Assembly (NCBI GenBank): GCA_036426205.1
Contig: CM071570.1
Span: forward strand, 74,431,763-74,495,762
Reading direction: 5' to 3'
DNA from: Ascaphus truei
Taxonomy: Eukaryota > Chordata > Amphibia > Anura > Ascaphidae
DNA length: 64,000 nt
Shown here: positions 22,812 through 38,479 of the stretch, piece after piece
How positions within the stretch are numbered: position 1 is the first letter of the stretch
Layout of the letters: each line of letters opens with the position of its first letter
Program-made: the position numbers and the translations under genes
Notes under the pieces: model-generated
What the model was told of the DNA's origin: nothing
Seen by the model: the letters and a program-made list of their open reading frames with translations, nothing else
Database searches by the model: none

Positions 22812-25094
22812 TTCTTTATTATTAAAACGAACATCCTCTTTTTGTCTCCTGGTTAGACGGGGTTGGTGAATACAGAAATTGGTCAGAAGCAATAAGACCA
22901 AAAATGGAGATTCACTAAGCTCCAATGTAGAGTGTTGCATTTCGATCCGGCATTAACTGCCACTCAAATCCACCCTGGCATCAGTGCATACTGTATGTTT
23001 CTTTTGTTTTAAAGATAAAACAAATATGGACTTATTTTAATGTTACAATTAAAACAAAACTCCATGTAACGGATGTCATTTCTCATGAAGTATATATACT
23101 TTGCAAACAGATCCAAACATTACAGACAGGATCAGAGCCCCTGTGTGTATTGGATGTGTGCTACAGTATGAATGCTTGGAACTGGTGAGAGTGTTTTTCC
23201 ATGGGCAGGCATACTGTATAGCACCATCACATTTTGAATCTTGATGCATGCCACTAAAACAAACCCCTCTACTTTCTACATTTTATTAGGACCAAATTCT
23301 GCAAAAACATTTAATAGTCATTCTAATTTTGTGATGCAATATTTTTCCTGCAATAGGAAAACAATATATTCTATCCAGATTGCCATATTTTTATTAAAAT
23401 ATCTGCAGTCCTTTCCTGGATTAGACTTCTTTGCAATATTTAAAAAACCCATATGCCTCAATATATTTACTCCATATAGAATACCATTTCAATTTAATAG
23501 AGTAAGTTTTCGCCCTGCCAGATCTATTTTAATTATTCATTATTTGGATGAAAATTCGATGAGATCAATTGAGTTTGCAATATACTGTAGGTAAATAAGA
23601 AAATGATGACTTTTGAAAATGATAAACTCCATATCTAAGTATTACAGTTGACTTTACATACCAAAGTAAAGGTTAGCTAAATATGTCATTGATTATTTTG
23701 AGCATTACTCAACACTCCATTGGGCCATATTGTTTATAGATTAAATAACTTATTGATGAAAACAAACATTGCTGTCTGTGCTATTACTCTAGGTGTAGAT
23801 TGCATAATCACGGTCTAGAATAAAGCGGAATATGATATCATATCCAATGCCAATAAGCAGGTACAAGTTCTAACACTTCCATATTCTTTGTTAATGCTAT
23901 TTTTGTGTCCTTAGACAATCTTTACAATATTCAATTCAAAATTACAACACAGCTGAAGACCATGCAGATATTTTTCCCGCGTTAACCGTAGAAAACAATT
24001 TTAATATAGTGCTTAATTAATTTGAGAAGTAATTTTACTGTCTTGGGAAAAAGAAAGTAAGACCTGAAAGATAACCTCTTAAAATGGTGAAAACGATGAT
24101 TTGCCAAGACAGATACAAATGAATTGCGAAGAAACATCTTCTTGTATCTTCTATGTATCTCATAAATTAAAAGGGCAGCTCTATGCAGCGGGAAAAAGAA
24201 AATGTTTTTTTGTTTGTTTTTTAAACGGTTAAGCTTTCCTAAAAGGGTTCAATCATCGTTCTTAAAGAAAAAATATCACTCAGTTTCTCTTTGTGTAAAA
24301 TAAGTTTCTATTGTATTTTGGTTTACAGTATTTCATCTGAATCGTCTTTGAAACTAATTTAGATTTTCTATTGTTGTATCTCTTTAAATTAATGAAGCTG
24401 TCATCATTAGCTAATTATAACAATAAAAGACAAGCAGTTAACGAGTATATACAATAGTTTATCATATATAGATACACTGATCTCTTCTTCCGGCGATGTT
24501 ACAATGAATGAAGCAAAAGGTATACTTAAAAACAGTGTCTCTTGAAATGTTATCTGTGCTGTTCCTTCCCCCGGTGTGGATGTGTTTATATATATACATA
24601 TATATATATAAGAGTAGGTAAACACCCAGAAAAAATCCAAAACATTTAATTACTATAGAAACATTTAATTCTGAATTAAAAATCATGTCAATTACCTACA
24701 TTAACCTACTGTACATGGCATTACTGGACTGTTTTATCTTGTACATTTTACATGCATTTAATAGGCAAACATTGAAAAAGGAGAAAAAGAGAGAAAAAGA
24801 GAAATATATATATATATATACAGTATATATCTAAGGAGATATGGCTCAAATTCTGTTTGGATTGGAAAATGAATTCTGAAGTTTGTCTTGAGACATTTGA
24901 CACTGCCACTATGATTTTATGATAATTCTGCATGACATCAGGGGTAATTCTGTATAATCTGAAGCGATAATTTGGGGCATTTTTGCGCGAAAAGCCCCTT
25001 TGACGTCAATGTAGCTTTTCAGCCAAAAATTGCCCAAACAGCTGATTTTGATTTTCTAGAATGAACCCCAACATCTTTCTCAGAGTATCAAGCA
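22812..25094. other. AT-rich sequence, no gene recognised
   Basis: Long AT-rich stretch with short AT microsatellites near 24588-24611 and 24803-24830. No open frame with a recognisable domain. It could be intergenic or intronic. Confidence 0.45.
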
Positions 25095-26719
25095 TGAGAC
25101 GGGGTGAGAGAAGAAGTGGTCACATTGTCAACAACATATTCCAACCTTCTAGCCATCAACAACCCTAATATCAAAAAAGAGGATATTACTCTGACAAATC
25201 CCACTGACATTGCAAATGAATACAATTAATACTTTGTGAGCGTCCCACTTCCCTATTAGCAAAACTCAACCTGAACTACAAACATGAAGCTCAATCTGGA
25301 AAAAACACTTGTAGCCCCACCCTCTCCCAACACTGCCCACAATTTTCAATTTGACCTAGTATCTGAAGCGGAGATTACACAAGGGCTCCTCAAATTAAAA
25401 CTAAGCAGCCAATGTGGACCTGACCTACAGCAATCAAAGTTCATACGACTCTGTGCCCCAGCCATTGCCATACCGCTTGCTTCCCTAATCAACTGTATTT
25501 TGTCGGCAGGTCATATCCCTAAAACCTGGAAAACTGCCAGAGTTGTCCCAGTCTTCAAACGTGGAAGCACTGTCTCCATCTACAAGGCAATCTCTCTTCT
25601 ACCAATACTATCCAAAGTCATGGAAAAATGTGTCCACTCCCAATTATGCGATTACCAAGACAAATTTCCTTTGCCAATTCCAATCTGGCTTTTGCCCAAA
25701 ACACTCCACGGTAACTACCCTCCTAAAATTTTGCAATGAGATCCAGTGTGGAATGTAATGTAATTGTGACAATTTACTGGTGCTATATTCCTAGATTTTG
25801 CAAAGACTTTTCATACTGTTGATCATGTTAACTTGCTAATCTAACTTCAGTGCTCTGGTATTGGGGTACATGCTTTAAACTGTTTTCACTCATATTTATC
25901 TGGTAGATCCCAATTTGTGTCTCTCTGGCTCTAACGCCAACCGCAAGATGTTCTGCAAGGCTCTGTTCTTAGGCCCCTACTCTTTTAAGTCTTCATTAAT
26001 GATCTACCTACATCTTGTATGCGGATGACACAATCTTATATGCACACAGCCCTTGCCTCTCTGACCTTGGACATGGACTTCAATATGATTTTTTAAGACT
26101 TGGAAGCTGTATTTCCCAAAATAAACTGTTTGTATAGACTGACAAGACTGTAACAATGGTATTTGGGTCCAAGGCTACATTTCTAAAGCTACCAATGACA
26201 GAGCTACAGATCAGAACCAACTCTAATACCATCCTAGCCCCCGTGACTAGTTTTAAATATCTGGGCATATGGTTTGACTCCCATTTAACATTTGAGTTGC
26301 ACATTGATACCCTGACATCCAAAACCTATGCCAAACTAGGTGTACTTTATAGGAACAAATCACCCATAAGTCTGCTGGTCGATAAGCGCATCGCACAGCA
26401 AATGCTAATGCCAATTATAGACTATGGGGACATAAAATATGGTACAGCACCCCAAACTCATTTTGGCAAACTAGACACCCTCTACAACTCAATATGCAGC
26501 TTTTTCCTTCAATGTAACTACAACACACATCCCAGCAAAATGCTCAAAGAACAAGATTGGCCATCACTTGAGTCTAGGCGCAAAGTTCATTTTTCCTTTC
26601 CTGCCTCCAAATACTTTCCGGGCATGCTACCCACCTATCTGAACAAGCTCCCCACCCCTACCACATGAAGCACCTAGCACTGAGATCGAGTCCAAAAGAC
26701 TGTTCACTGTCCCAAGTTT
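25095..26719 (+). pseudogene. L2-type LINE, RT region, interrupted at its 3' end
   Basis: Degraded LINE reverse transcriptase. The 5' part has IKKEDITLTNPTDIANEYN-like residues (about 25170-25230), EAEITQGLLKLKLSSQCGPD (25364) and HIPKTWKTARVVPVFKRGS. The catalytic YADDTILYAH motif is encoded near 26012-26045. The thumb has FKYLGIWFDSHLTFELHIDT (26250) and MPIIDYGDIKYGTAP (26408). Frameshifts and stops break it. It is cut by the LTR element starting at 26724; its 3' end reappears at 37232-37552. Confidence 0.85.
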
Positions 26720-26723
26720 CAAC

Positions 26724-27470
26724 TGTAGCCATGCCTGGTTTTGGCTACAAGTCTGCCCTCCCTGACATGCAAGCCCTTGTATCATTGCAGGCAATGTCCG
26801 GAAAAATCCTGGGTTTCCCCACAGAAGCAGCTTCCTTGAGTGACAGGGGAGAAGGTGGGACAAGGCCTGTGTTCTGCCCAATCCTGGGCTCAGACCTTGT
26901 ACCTTTCCCTTCTGTACTTAAGGGGCTTAACACCTAAATGTAGTCAGTGTCTCTACCCCTGAGAGAGACAGGTACTCTCACAGGTGTGTATCTAGCATTG
27001 ACACCCACTGTCCACCCCCCTTGGGGAGTGAGGAGTGATACATTTCCCATGGTTCTATTAGGGAGTCAGGGCAGGGTAAGAACATCCCCTGGTGCCCTTG
27101 GCTGGGGGTGGATGTCCAGGGACCATCCAGAGGTTGGAGACCTAGTTGAACTGTGCTGAGCAGATGCAGTTGTGTTACTGTGTATGCAGAAGGAATAAAA
27201 AGGTTCCTGTTAACTATACTCCTGCCTAATGTGCAATATGTCTGGGGGGAGTGGAGTAAGTTATTCTGCAGGAGATTGCCTTCACACTACTGGAGCCTGC
27301 AGCAGATGGAGGTACTGTACCAACAGAGATGAAGACCAGTAATGTACCCCAGAAGCCTGTCCAGAGGTCCCCACTACCACCGGCGGACAACTCAGCATCC
27401 GGAGAACAAGCAGGTAGCAAGCACCATGTAATGGCAGAATCTCCCAGAGGGTGGGGGAAACACTGTTACA
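26724..27470 (+). repeat. 5' LTR
   Basis: TGTAGCCATGCCTGG...GGGGGAAACACTGTTACA. It matches the LTRs at 31883-32594 and 36505-37231 with moderate divergence and indels. Termini TGTAGCC/GTTACA are shared with the Gypsy LTR at 55398-56753. Confidence 0.8.
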
Positions 27471-27490
27471 TTTGTAGGCGTTGCGGGGAT
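27471..27490 (+). promoter_or_regulatory. Primer-binding site region
   Basis: TTTGTAGGCGTTGCGGGGAT directly follows the LTR. The Gypsy element at 56754 has TTTGGAGGCGCTGCTGAGAT in the same place, so the site is probably a decayed form of the same PBS. The priming tRNA was not identified. Confidence 0.55.
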
Positions 27491-27775
27491 TATCAGGACA
27501 GGCTTTCGGCAAAGCAAAGCAGCATGATATGAGGTATGGTTCTTGACTGAGTACTGGAGAAGGATGGGAGGCTAAGTGTAGCTCTAGGGGACTCCTGCAT
27601 ACCATAACAGGGCCCCAACTTCCCCACCAGGGAGCTGAAGCCTATGCTAACCTAAAGGGCAAACTGTGCTAAAGCAGAGGGCAATAGGATGCCTGGAGGG
27701 GTGTTTGGCTGGCAGGGCCCCAGAAACCCCTGGAAAGGGACTGCGATGTCAGGACCATAGGCGGGGTGCATAAGG

Positions 27776-30094
<2,319 letters not shown>

Positions 30095-30289
30095 CTAAGG
30101 TATCGCTAGGTAGGTGTCTGAGGAGGGGTGCCCGATCTACGGTTGCCCATGAACCTCTGCTGGAGGAGCTATGAGGGTACTACTAGCCGTTGATACACAG
30201 GGAGCCACAGGAGTCCTCAAAATGGACTGTGAGCAGCATACTGGGGTTGGGGTTGAGAGGGTCAGAATAGTCAAGGTACTTGCCGAGGT

Positions 30290-31670
30290 CAGGATTGGAG
30301 AGTGCGGATCGTTGTAGGTACTTTGCCATAGTTGGGGATTGGAGAGGTGCGGATCGTTGTAGGTAATTTGTCTAGTTCGGGATTGGAGAGGTGCGGATCG
30401 TTGTAGTACTTTGCCGTAGGCGGGTTTGGAGAGGGTGCGGATCGTTGTAGGTACTTTGCCCGTAGTCTGGATTGGAGGTGCGGATCGTTGTAGGTACTTT
30501 GCCGTAGTCGGGATTGGAGAGGTGCGGATCGTGTAGGTACTTTGCCGAAATCGGGATTGGAGGTGCGGATCGTTGTAGGTACTTTGCCGTAGTCGGGTTT
30601 GGAGAGGTGCAGATCGTTGTAGGTACTTTGCCGTAGTTGGGATTGGAGAGGTGCGGATCGTTTTAGGTACTTTGCCGAAATCGGGATTGGAGAGGGCATA
30701 TCGTTGTAGGTACTTTGCCGTAGTCGGGATTGGAGAGGTACGGATCGTTGTATGTACTTTGTCGTAGTTCGGGATTGGAGAGGTGCAGATCGTTGTAGGT
30801 ACTTTGCCGTAGTCGGGATTGGAGAGGTGCGATCGTTGCTAGTACTTTGCCGTAGTCAGGATTGGAGAGGTGCGATCGTTGTAGTACTTTGCCGTAGTTC
30901 GGGATTGGGAGGTGCGGATCGTTGTAGGTACTTGCCGTAGTCGGGATTGGAGAGGTGCAGATCGTTGTATGGTACTTGCCGTAAGTCGGATTGGAGAGGT
31001 GCGGATATTGTAGGTACTTTGCCGTAGTCGTGATTGGAGAGGTGCGGATCGTTGGTAGGTATTTGGCCATAGTTTGGGATTGGAGAGGTTGCGATCGTTG
31101 TAGGTAATTTTCCGTAGTCGGGATTGGAGAGGTGCGGATCGTTGTAGGACTTATTTGCCGTAGTCGGGATTGGAGAGGTGCGGATCGTTGTAGGTACTTG
31201 CCGTAGTCGGGATTGGAGGGTGCGGATCATTGTAGGTACTTTGCCATATTCGGATTGAGAGGTGCGGATCGTTGTAGGTACTTTGCCGTAGTCAGGATTG
31301 GAGAGGTGCGGTTCGTTGTATTACTTTGTAGCCTACGTATTGAGAGGTCAGATGTGTAGTACTTTTGCGTAGTCGGGATTGGAGAGGTGCGGATCGTTGT
31401 AGGTACTTTGCCGTAGTCCGGGATTGGAGAGGTGCGGATCGTTGTAGGTACTTTGCCGAGTCGGGATTGGAGAGGTGCGATCGTTGTAGGTACTTTGCCG
31501 AGTCGGGATTGGAGAGGTGCGGATCGTTGTAGGTACTTTGGCCGTATTCGGGATTGGAGAGGTGCGGATCGTTGTAGGTACTTTGCCGTAGTCGGGATTG
31601 GAGAGGTGCGGATCGTTTTAGTACTTTGGCCATAGTCGGTGTTTGGAGAGGTGCGGATCGTCGTGGTAAA
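30290..31670 (+). repeat. 44-bp tandem array, unit 1 copy
   Basis: About 31 head-to-tail copies of a 44-bp unit beginning GGATTGGAGAGGTGCGGATC and ending in a TTTGCCGTAGTCG block. Unit length varies by one to a few bases. No spacers separate the units. Open frames across it are repetitive artefacts. Confidence 0.92.
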
Positions 31671-31882
31671 ACCGGGTCAGGAGTATAGAAGAGCGTAGTC
31701 CAGATGAAAGCCAAGGTCAGACAAGAGGATAGCTGGAAACCAGAGCACAAGACGGATATTGGAGGCAGGAATCGCAGTAAGCACTTCGCACATAGGAAAT
31801 GATTATGCCTCACGCCGATTTGCCAGTGGGCAGGCTGAGCATATATAGGGGAGAAAGCATGGATTTTCCACCAGAAGGAGAG

Positions 31883-32594
31883 TGTCGCCATACCTGGTTT
31901 TGCTACCAGTCTGCTCCCTGACATGCAAGCCCTTGTAACAGTGCAGAACCAATCCTGGGTTTTACCCACAGAAGCAGCTTCCTTGAGTGACGGGGAGAAG
32001 TGGGAACAAGGCCTGTGTTCTGCCCAATCCTGGCTCAGACCTTGTAACCTTCCCCTCCGTACTTAAGGGGCTGCAAACCTAAATGTAGTCAGTGTCTCTA
32101 CCCCTGAGAGAGACATGTAACTCACACAGGAGTGTATACAAGCATTGGCACCCACTGTCCACTCCCCTTGAGGAGTGATACCTTTCCCCTGGCTCTATTA
32201 GGAGTCAGGAAGAGTAATGACTGCCCCTTGTGCCCTTGACACAGTTACATCCAGAGGTTGGAGACCTAGTTGAAAGTGTTGAGCAGATGCAGTTGTGTTA
32301 CTGTGTATGCAGAAGATAAAAATGTTCCAGTTAACTATACTCCTGCCTAATGTGCATCTGTCTGGGGGAGTGGAGTAAGTTCTTCTGCAGAGTTGGCCTT
32401 CACACTACCCATAGCCTGCAGTAGATGAGGCGCTGTACCAACAGAGATCAGACCAGTATGTACTGTACCCCTGAAGCCTGTCCAGAGGTCCCCCACTACC
32501 ACCCGGCACGACTCACTTCCGTAAACCAGCAGGTAGCCACCACCATAAACCATGTAATGGCAGAATCTCCCATAAGGTGGGAGAACCCGTTACA
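31883..32594 (+). repeat. Middle LTR copy
   Basis: TGTCGCCATACC...GTTACA followed by CAAC. It is the counterpart of 36505-37231 in the duplicated unit, with more single-base deletions. Confidence 0.8.
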
Positions 32595-32907
32595 CAACAA
32601 AGAATCTGCCGCTCCACCCTTCTCTTACCCTGCAACTCACAACTGGAACAATGTACACCGAGGCTCTCAAAGCCTCCACCAGTCTAAAATCTTTGAACCT
32701 AATTTTCACGCACTTTAACTTGGTCTGTAACTGTTTCATACGCCTATAACAATATTGACTTTAAACTATTCATAAAATTGTCCTTTAAATATATGTATAA
32801 CCCTTTCTTTAATGTAACCATGTATTGTCATTATAACTCTGTGCCCAGAACATACTTTGAAAACGAGAGTAACTCTCATATATTACTTCCTGGTTAAATA
32901 TTTTATA
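32595..32907 (+). pseudogene. L2 3' end, duplicated copy
   Basis: Encodes the C-terminal L2-type segment FSYPATHNWNNV and the 3' tail with GTGCCCAGAACATACTT and ACTTCCTGGTTAAATATTTT. It matches 37232-37552. Confidence 0.75.
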
Positions 32908-33639
32908 ATACTAAGGATAGAGAGAGAAACCCAAATTAGCACTCAGGTTCACCCTCTGGTGATAATGAATGAGTTAAAACTAACTTTATTAATACCAACG
33001 TATAAAATAATGGGTGTTTAAAACAACGTGCTGCAGGTAAGTAGATCCATAGTACTGACAACCGTATAGGTTCAGGATCACAAATAGTTGTGTGTGTTTG
33101 GTGATTCCAGATCAACACACACCTGTACGAGACAACACAGAAATCCAAGTGTGGACCTGTGTATTAAAAGGGATACTATAGGGTGTGTTCAGGTAGATGT
33201 TCAAGCTACTGGTCCATAAGGGCAGAGTCTGCATACACCAAGGTAAAATAGGGTAAAGTGACCAGTAATGACGATAGATATATATAACAAATAAACTATA
33301 TATACCAGTGAACTATAAGGTAAGTCGATTGTCCTCTGTATGATAATGGTGTGCCTTGCACGGTGCCAAAGTGACCTCAGGTAACCTATTGAGGCTAGTG
33401 TATGGTTTCTATATCACATATATAGCATAATCAGAGTCTGATCTGCGAAGCAAAATGGTAATAACACCTAACCCGAGGGCACTGACACCTAAGAGTTACA
33501 ATAAACACGATTTTATCCAGAGGAGTAAATAATACTGCAATGTGCTCAGAACATTGTAACCATAGGGCTGGCCGTGAATACAACCATGTTGCACTGGCGC
33601 AGCCCCCAGGAACCTGTGCTAAATACTACTGTGAGTACA
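32908..33639. other. Unassigned flank within unit 1
   Basis: AT-rich sequence with CTTTATTAATACCAACGTAT and CACTGGCGCAGCCCCCAGG, repeated at 37553-38288. The family is not recognised; no coding capacity. Confidence 0.4.
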
Positions 33640-33896
33640 GTGTATGAGAGTGTGCAGTGTGTGAGAGTGTGTCTAGTGTGTGAGAGTGCAGTGTGTCTGA
33701 GTGTGAGAGTGCAGTGTGTCTGTGTGTGAGTGCCATGTGCAGTGTGTCTGAGTGTGAGTGCAGTGTGCAGTGTGTCTGAGTGTGAGAGTGCAGAGTCTGA
33801 GTGTGACAGTGCAGTGTGTCTGTGAGTTGTGATTGAGTATGTGTGCTGTGTCTGTGAGAGTTGTGATTGAGTATGTGTGGGTGTTGTGATTGAATG

Positions 33897-34929
33897 CAGC
33901 GGTGCGCAAATTGGTGTGCACGCCCCGGGAGGGGGGGGGGGGGTGCGCAGGCGGCGAAACCTGGTGTGCGGGCTAGCAGACGCTGTGCGAGGGAGGGCAA
34001 AAAAGCTGTGCACGGGCGGGCAGCCGAAGAAACTGTGCGCGGGCAGCCGAACAGGATAGTGCAGGTGGCGGCCATGTGATGGTGTATGTGTGCACGCACG
34101 GGGGCTTCGGAGGTACGGGGGAGGAGCACGCCCAAGCGCTATGATGTTAAATGCCCCTCCTTACGTGTCTGCCCTACAATAGCGCTGTGTTCCTGCTCTC
34201 CTCCACTGGCAATCTGCTTTGCTGCGATCCTCTGCAAGTGAAAGGGTAAGCTGCCACTATATCAATCATACTATGAATGTACAGAATTAATTTAAAAAAA
34301 AGTGAAAACACAACATTGAAAACGGAAAAAAATAAATAATAAATAATACTGTAGGTAGGAGTGTGGATGACACTGGGGACAACAAGCCAAAGAGCAGGGA
34401 GAATAAAAAGGGAGCGGGAAGGGAAAATAAAGGAGGGGGGGAGAGAGGGAAGGGAGGTAGCAAAGAGGTGGATGAATGCCCCCCCAAAAGGATTGCCTTT
34501 GTGCACATACGCTCTACCAAGCTTGGCGCTTGAGGAGACAAACAAAATGGACTTTGAAGCACACTCGGCAGCAGTCAATGCGCGCACTCTAGCACGTACA
34601 CATACACCCCCTCCCGATCCAACCTCCCCCCCCACGCCCGTGATTACAAAATTATGCAGGACACCCTGTGCTCATTCTTGGAGAGTTGGTGATGTCACCG
34701 CTCTCAGGGGCAGCATGGACGCAGCCTAATTTTGCTACACAGCCTAATTTTGCAAGTTTGAGCTGTTGAAATATGTAAATATTTAGACATATTAGTATTT
34801 ATATTGTATACCATTTAATTTAAGGTTTTTTTTATTTTTCATGTGATTTTGATTACATCAGGCAGGGGGGGGCCGAGAAATTTCATGGATGAAAAGGGGG
34901 GCTCGGCATAAAAAGTCTGCTCACCCCTG
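33897..34929. mobile_element. hAT-like right half, unit 2
   Basis: CAGCGGTGCGCAAATTGG to CTCACCCCTG, followed by GCGTAAGG. It preserves the right target duplication better than unit 1. It contains a purine-rich block and CCCCCTCCCGATCCAACC but no transposase. Confidence 0.6.
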
Positions 34930-35124
34930 GCGTAAGGTATCGCTAGGTAGTGTCTGAGGAGGGGTGCCCGATCTACGGTTGCCATGAACCTCTGCTGGAG
35001 GAGCTATGAGGGTACTACTAGCCGTTGATACACAGGGAGCCACAGGAGTACTCAAAATGGACTGTGAGCAGCATACTGGGGTTGGGGTTAGAGAGGTCAG
35101 AATAGTCAAAGGTACTTGCCGAGG

Positions 35125-36290
35125 TCAGGATTGGAGAGGTGCGGATCGTTGTAGGTACTTTGCCATAGTTGGGATTGGAGAGGTGCGGATCGTTGTAGGT
35201 AATTTGTCGTAGTCGGGATTGGAGAGGTGCGGATCGTTGTAGGTACTTTGCCGTAGTCGGGATTGGAGAGGTGCGGATCGTTGTAGGTACTTTGCCGTAG
35301 TCGGGATTGGAGAGGTGCGGATCGTTGTAGGTACTTTGCCGTAGTCGGGTTTGGAGAGGTGCAGATCGTTGTAGGTACTTTGCCGTAGTTGGGATTGGAG
35401 AGGTGCGGATCGTTGTAGGTACTTTGCCGAAATCGGGATTGGAGAGGTGCAGATCGTTGTAGGTACTTTGCCGTAGTCGGGATTGGAGAGGTACGGATCG
35501 TTGTAGGTACTTTGTCGTAGTCGGGATTGGAGAGGTGCAGATCGTTGTAGGTACTTTGCCGTAGTCGGGATTGGAGAGGTGCGGATCGTTGTAGGTACTT
35601 TGCCGTAGTCAGGATTGGAGAGGTGCGGATCGTTGTAGGTACTTTGCCGTAGTCGGGATTGGAGAGGTGCGGATCGTTGTAGGTACTTTGCCGTATCGGG
35701 ATTGGAGAGGTCAGATCGTTGTGGTACTTTGCCGTAGTCGGGAATTGGAGAGGTGCGGATCATTGTAGGTACTTTGCCGTAGTCGTGATTGGAGAGGTGC
35801 GGATCGTTGTAGGTACTTTGCCATAGTTGGGATTGGAGAGGTGGGATCGTTGTAGGTAACTTGTGTCGTCGTCGGGATTGAGATTGCGGATCGTTGTAGG
35901 TTACTTTGCCGTAGTCGGGATTGGAGAGGTGCGGATCGTTGTAGGTACTTTGCCGTAGTCGGGATTGGAGAGGTGGCGGATCTGTAGGTACTTTGCCATA
36001 GTCGGGATTGGAGAGGTGCGGATCGTTGGTACTTTGCCGTAGTCAGGATTGGAGAGGTGCGATCGTTGTAGGTACTTTGCGGATCGGGATTGGAGAGGTG
36101 CAGATCGTTGTAGGTACTTTGCCGTAGTCGGGATTGGAGAGGTGCGGATCGTTGTAGGTACTTTGCCGTAGTCGGGATTGGAGAGGTGCGGATCGTTGTA
36201 GGTACTTTGCCGTAGTCGGGATTGGAGAGGTGCGGATCGTTGTAGGTACTTTGCCATAGTCGGTGTTGGAGAGGTGCGGATCGTCGTGGT
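35125..36290 (+). repeat. 44-bp tandem array, unit 2 copy
   Basis: About 26 copies of the same 44-bp unit; from about 35210 to 35690 the period is almost perfectly 44. Between about 35690 and 36110 single-base indels become frequent. Confidence 0.92.
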
Positions 36291-36504
36291 AAACCGGGGT
36301 CAGGAGTATAGAAGAGCGGAGTCCAGATGAAAGCCAAGGTCAGACAAGAGGATAGCTAGGAACCAGAGCAACAAGACAGGATTAGGAGGCAGGAATCGCA
36401 GTAAGCACTTCGCACATAGGAAATGATTATGCTCAGCCGATTTGCCAGTGGGCAGGCTGAGCATATATAGGGAGAAAGCATTGGATTTTCCACCAGAAGG
36501 AGAG

Positions 36505-37231
36505 TGTAGCCATACCTGGTTTTGGCTACCAGTCTGCCCTCCCTGACATGCAAGCCCTTGTAACAGTGCAGAACCAATCCTGGGTTTTACCCACAGAAGC
36601 AGCTTCCTTGAGTGACAGGGGAGAAGGTGGGACAAGGCCTGTGTTCTGCCCAATCCTGGGCTCAGACCTTGTACCTTCCCCCTCCGTACTTAAGGGGCTG
36701 CAAACCTAAATGTAGTCAGTGTCTCTACCCCTGAGAGAGACATGTACTCACACAGGAGTGTATAAAGCATTGGCACCCACTGTCCACTCCCCTTGAGGAG
36801 TGATACCTTTCCCCTGGCTCTATTAGGGAGTCAGGAAGAGTAATGACTGCCCCTTGTGCCCTTGACACAGGTACATCCAGAGGTTGGAGACCTAGTTGAA
36901 AAGTGTTGAGCAGATGCAGTTGTGTTACTGTGTATGCAGAAGGAATAAAAATGTTCCAGTTAACTATACTCCTGCCTAATGTGCAATCTGTCTGGGGGAG
37001 TGGAGTAAGTTCTTCTGCAGGAGTTGCCTTCACACTACCATAGCCTGCAGTAGATGGAGGCGCTGTACCAACAGAGATCAAGACCAGTAATGTACTGTAC
37101 CCCTGAAGCCTGTCCAGAGGTCCCCACTACCACCGGCGGACGACTCAGCATTCCGTAAACCAGCAGGTAGCCACCACCATAAACCATGTAATGGCAGAAT
37201 CTCCCAGAAGGTGGGAGGAAACACCGTTACA
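36505..37231 (+). repeat. 3' LTR of the non-autonomous element
   Basis: TGTAGCCATACC...AACACCGTTACA, followed directly by CAAC and the L2 3' end. Upstream (36290-36504) is the last part of the interior, ending CACCAGAAGGAGAG, which may serve as the purine tract. Confidence 0.8.
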
Positions 37232-37552
37232 CAACAAAGAATCTGGCCGCTCCACCTTCTCTTACCCTGCAACTCACAACTGGAACAATGTACCAGAGGC
37301 TCTCAAAGCCGCCACCAGTCTAAAATCTTTGAAACCTAAATTTATCACGCACTTTAACTTGGTCTGTAACTGTTACATACGCCTATAACATATATTGACT
37401 TTAACTATTCATAAAATGTCTTTAAATATAATGTATAACCCTATTCATTTAATGTAACCATGTATTGTCATTATAACTCTGTGCCCAGAACATACTTGAA
37501 AACGAGAGGTAACTCTCAATATATTACTTCCTGGTTAAATATTTTATAATAC
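37232..37552 (+). pseudogene. L2 LINE 3' end
   Basis: In sense it resumes the L2 C-terminus (ESGRSTFSYPATHNWNNVPE) where the LINE was cut at 26719. It continues through the 3' untranslated tail to TTCCTGGTTAAATATTTTATAAT. Confidence 0.78.
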
Positions 37553-38288
37553 TAGAGGATAGAGAGAGAGAACCCAAATTAGCACTCAGGTTCACCCTCT
37601 GGTGATAAGTGAATGAGTTAAAACATAAACTTTATTAATACCAACGTATAAAATAATGGGTGTTAAAACAACGTGCTGCAGGTAAGTAGATCCATAGTAC
37701 TGACAACCGTATAGGTTCAGGATCACAAATAGTTGTGTGTGTTTGGTGATTCCAGATCACACACACCTGACGAGACAACACAGAAATCCAAGTGTGGACC
37801 TGTGTATTAAAAGGGATACTATAGGGTGTGTTCAGGTAGATGTTCAAGCTACTGGTCACATAAGGGCAGAGTCTGCATACACCAAGGTAAAATAGGGTAA
37901 AGTGACCAGTAATGACGGATAGATATATAAACAAATAAACTATATATACCAGTGAACTATAAGGTAAGTCGATTGCTCCTCTGTATGATAATGGTGTGCC
38001 TTGCACGGTGCCAAAGTGACCTCAGGTAACCTATTGAGCTAGTGGTATGGTGTTCTATATACACATATATAGCATAAATCAGAGGTCTGATACTGCGAAG
38101 CAAAGATGGTAATAACCACCTAACCCAGAGGGCACTGACACCTAAGAGTATACAATAAACACGATTTGTATCAGAGGAGTAAATAATACTGCATAGTGCT
38201 CAGAAACAGTGTAACCATAGGGCTGCCGTGAAATACAACCATGTGCACTGGCGCAGCCCCCAGGAACTGTGCTAAATACTACTGTGAG
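37553..38288. other. Unassigned flank within unit 2
   Basis: Counterpart of 32908-33639. No gene recognised. Confidence 0.4.
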
Positions 38289-38479
38289 TAAAGAACAATA
38301 TCCCCATAGATATCCTCATTCAGAGGACTCCCACGTGCACGCGCAGACTAGGGATTCACCCGCACTGATATAGAGACCGCGAGTGTATGCGGCAGTCTGC
38401 CCGTGCTACAGTATACAGGCTAGATGTGCCCCGATGGACACTTTAAGCCTCTGAATGAGGATATCTATGGGGATATTGT
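38289..38479. repeat. Inverted repeat with 30-bp perfect arms
   Basis: CAATATCCCCATAGATATCC (about 38289) and GGATATCTATGGGGATATTG (ending about 38479) are the outer parts of 30-bp exact inverted arms around roughly 130 bp of CpG-containing sequence. It abuts a PLE fragment and may be a PLE-linked foldback. Confidence 0.6.

Larger units (their letters stand above)
33640..38288 (+). repeat. 4.8-kb tandem duplication, unit 2
   Basis: Second copy of 28826-33639 in the same order. It ends at ACTGTGAGTA (about 38288), where sequence diverges into a hairpin and a PLE. The copy is more regular than unit 1 over much of the 44-bp array. Confidence 0.85.

Noticed and set aside
30289..36337. Repetitive open frames (TYNDPHLSNPDYGKV-type) on the minus strand and clustered direct repeats that might suggest CRISPR or a repeat protein
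   Set aside because: The 44-bp unit has no spacers and is not a multiple of three; frames change with each indel. It is a tandem satellite.
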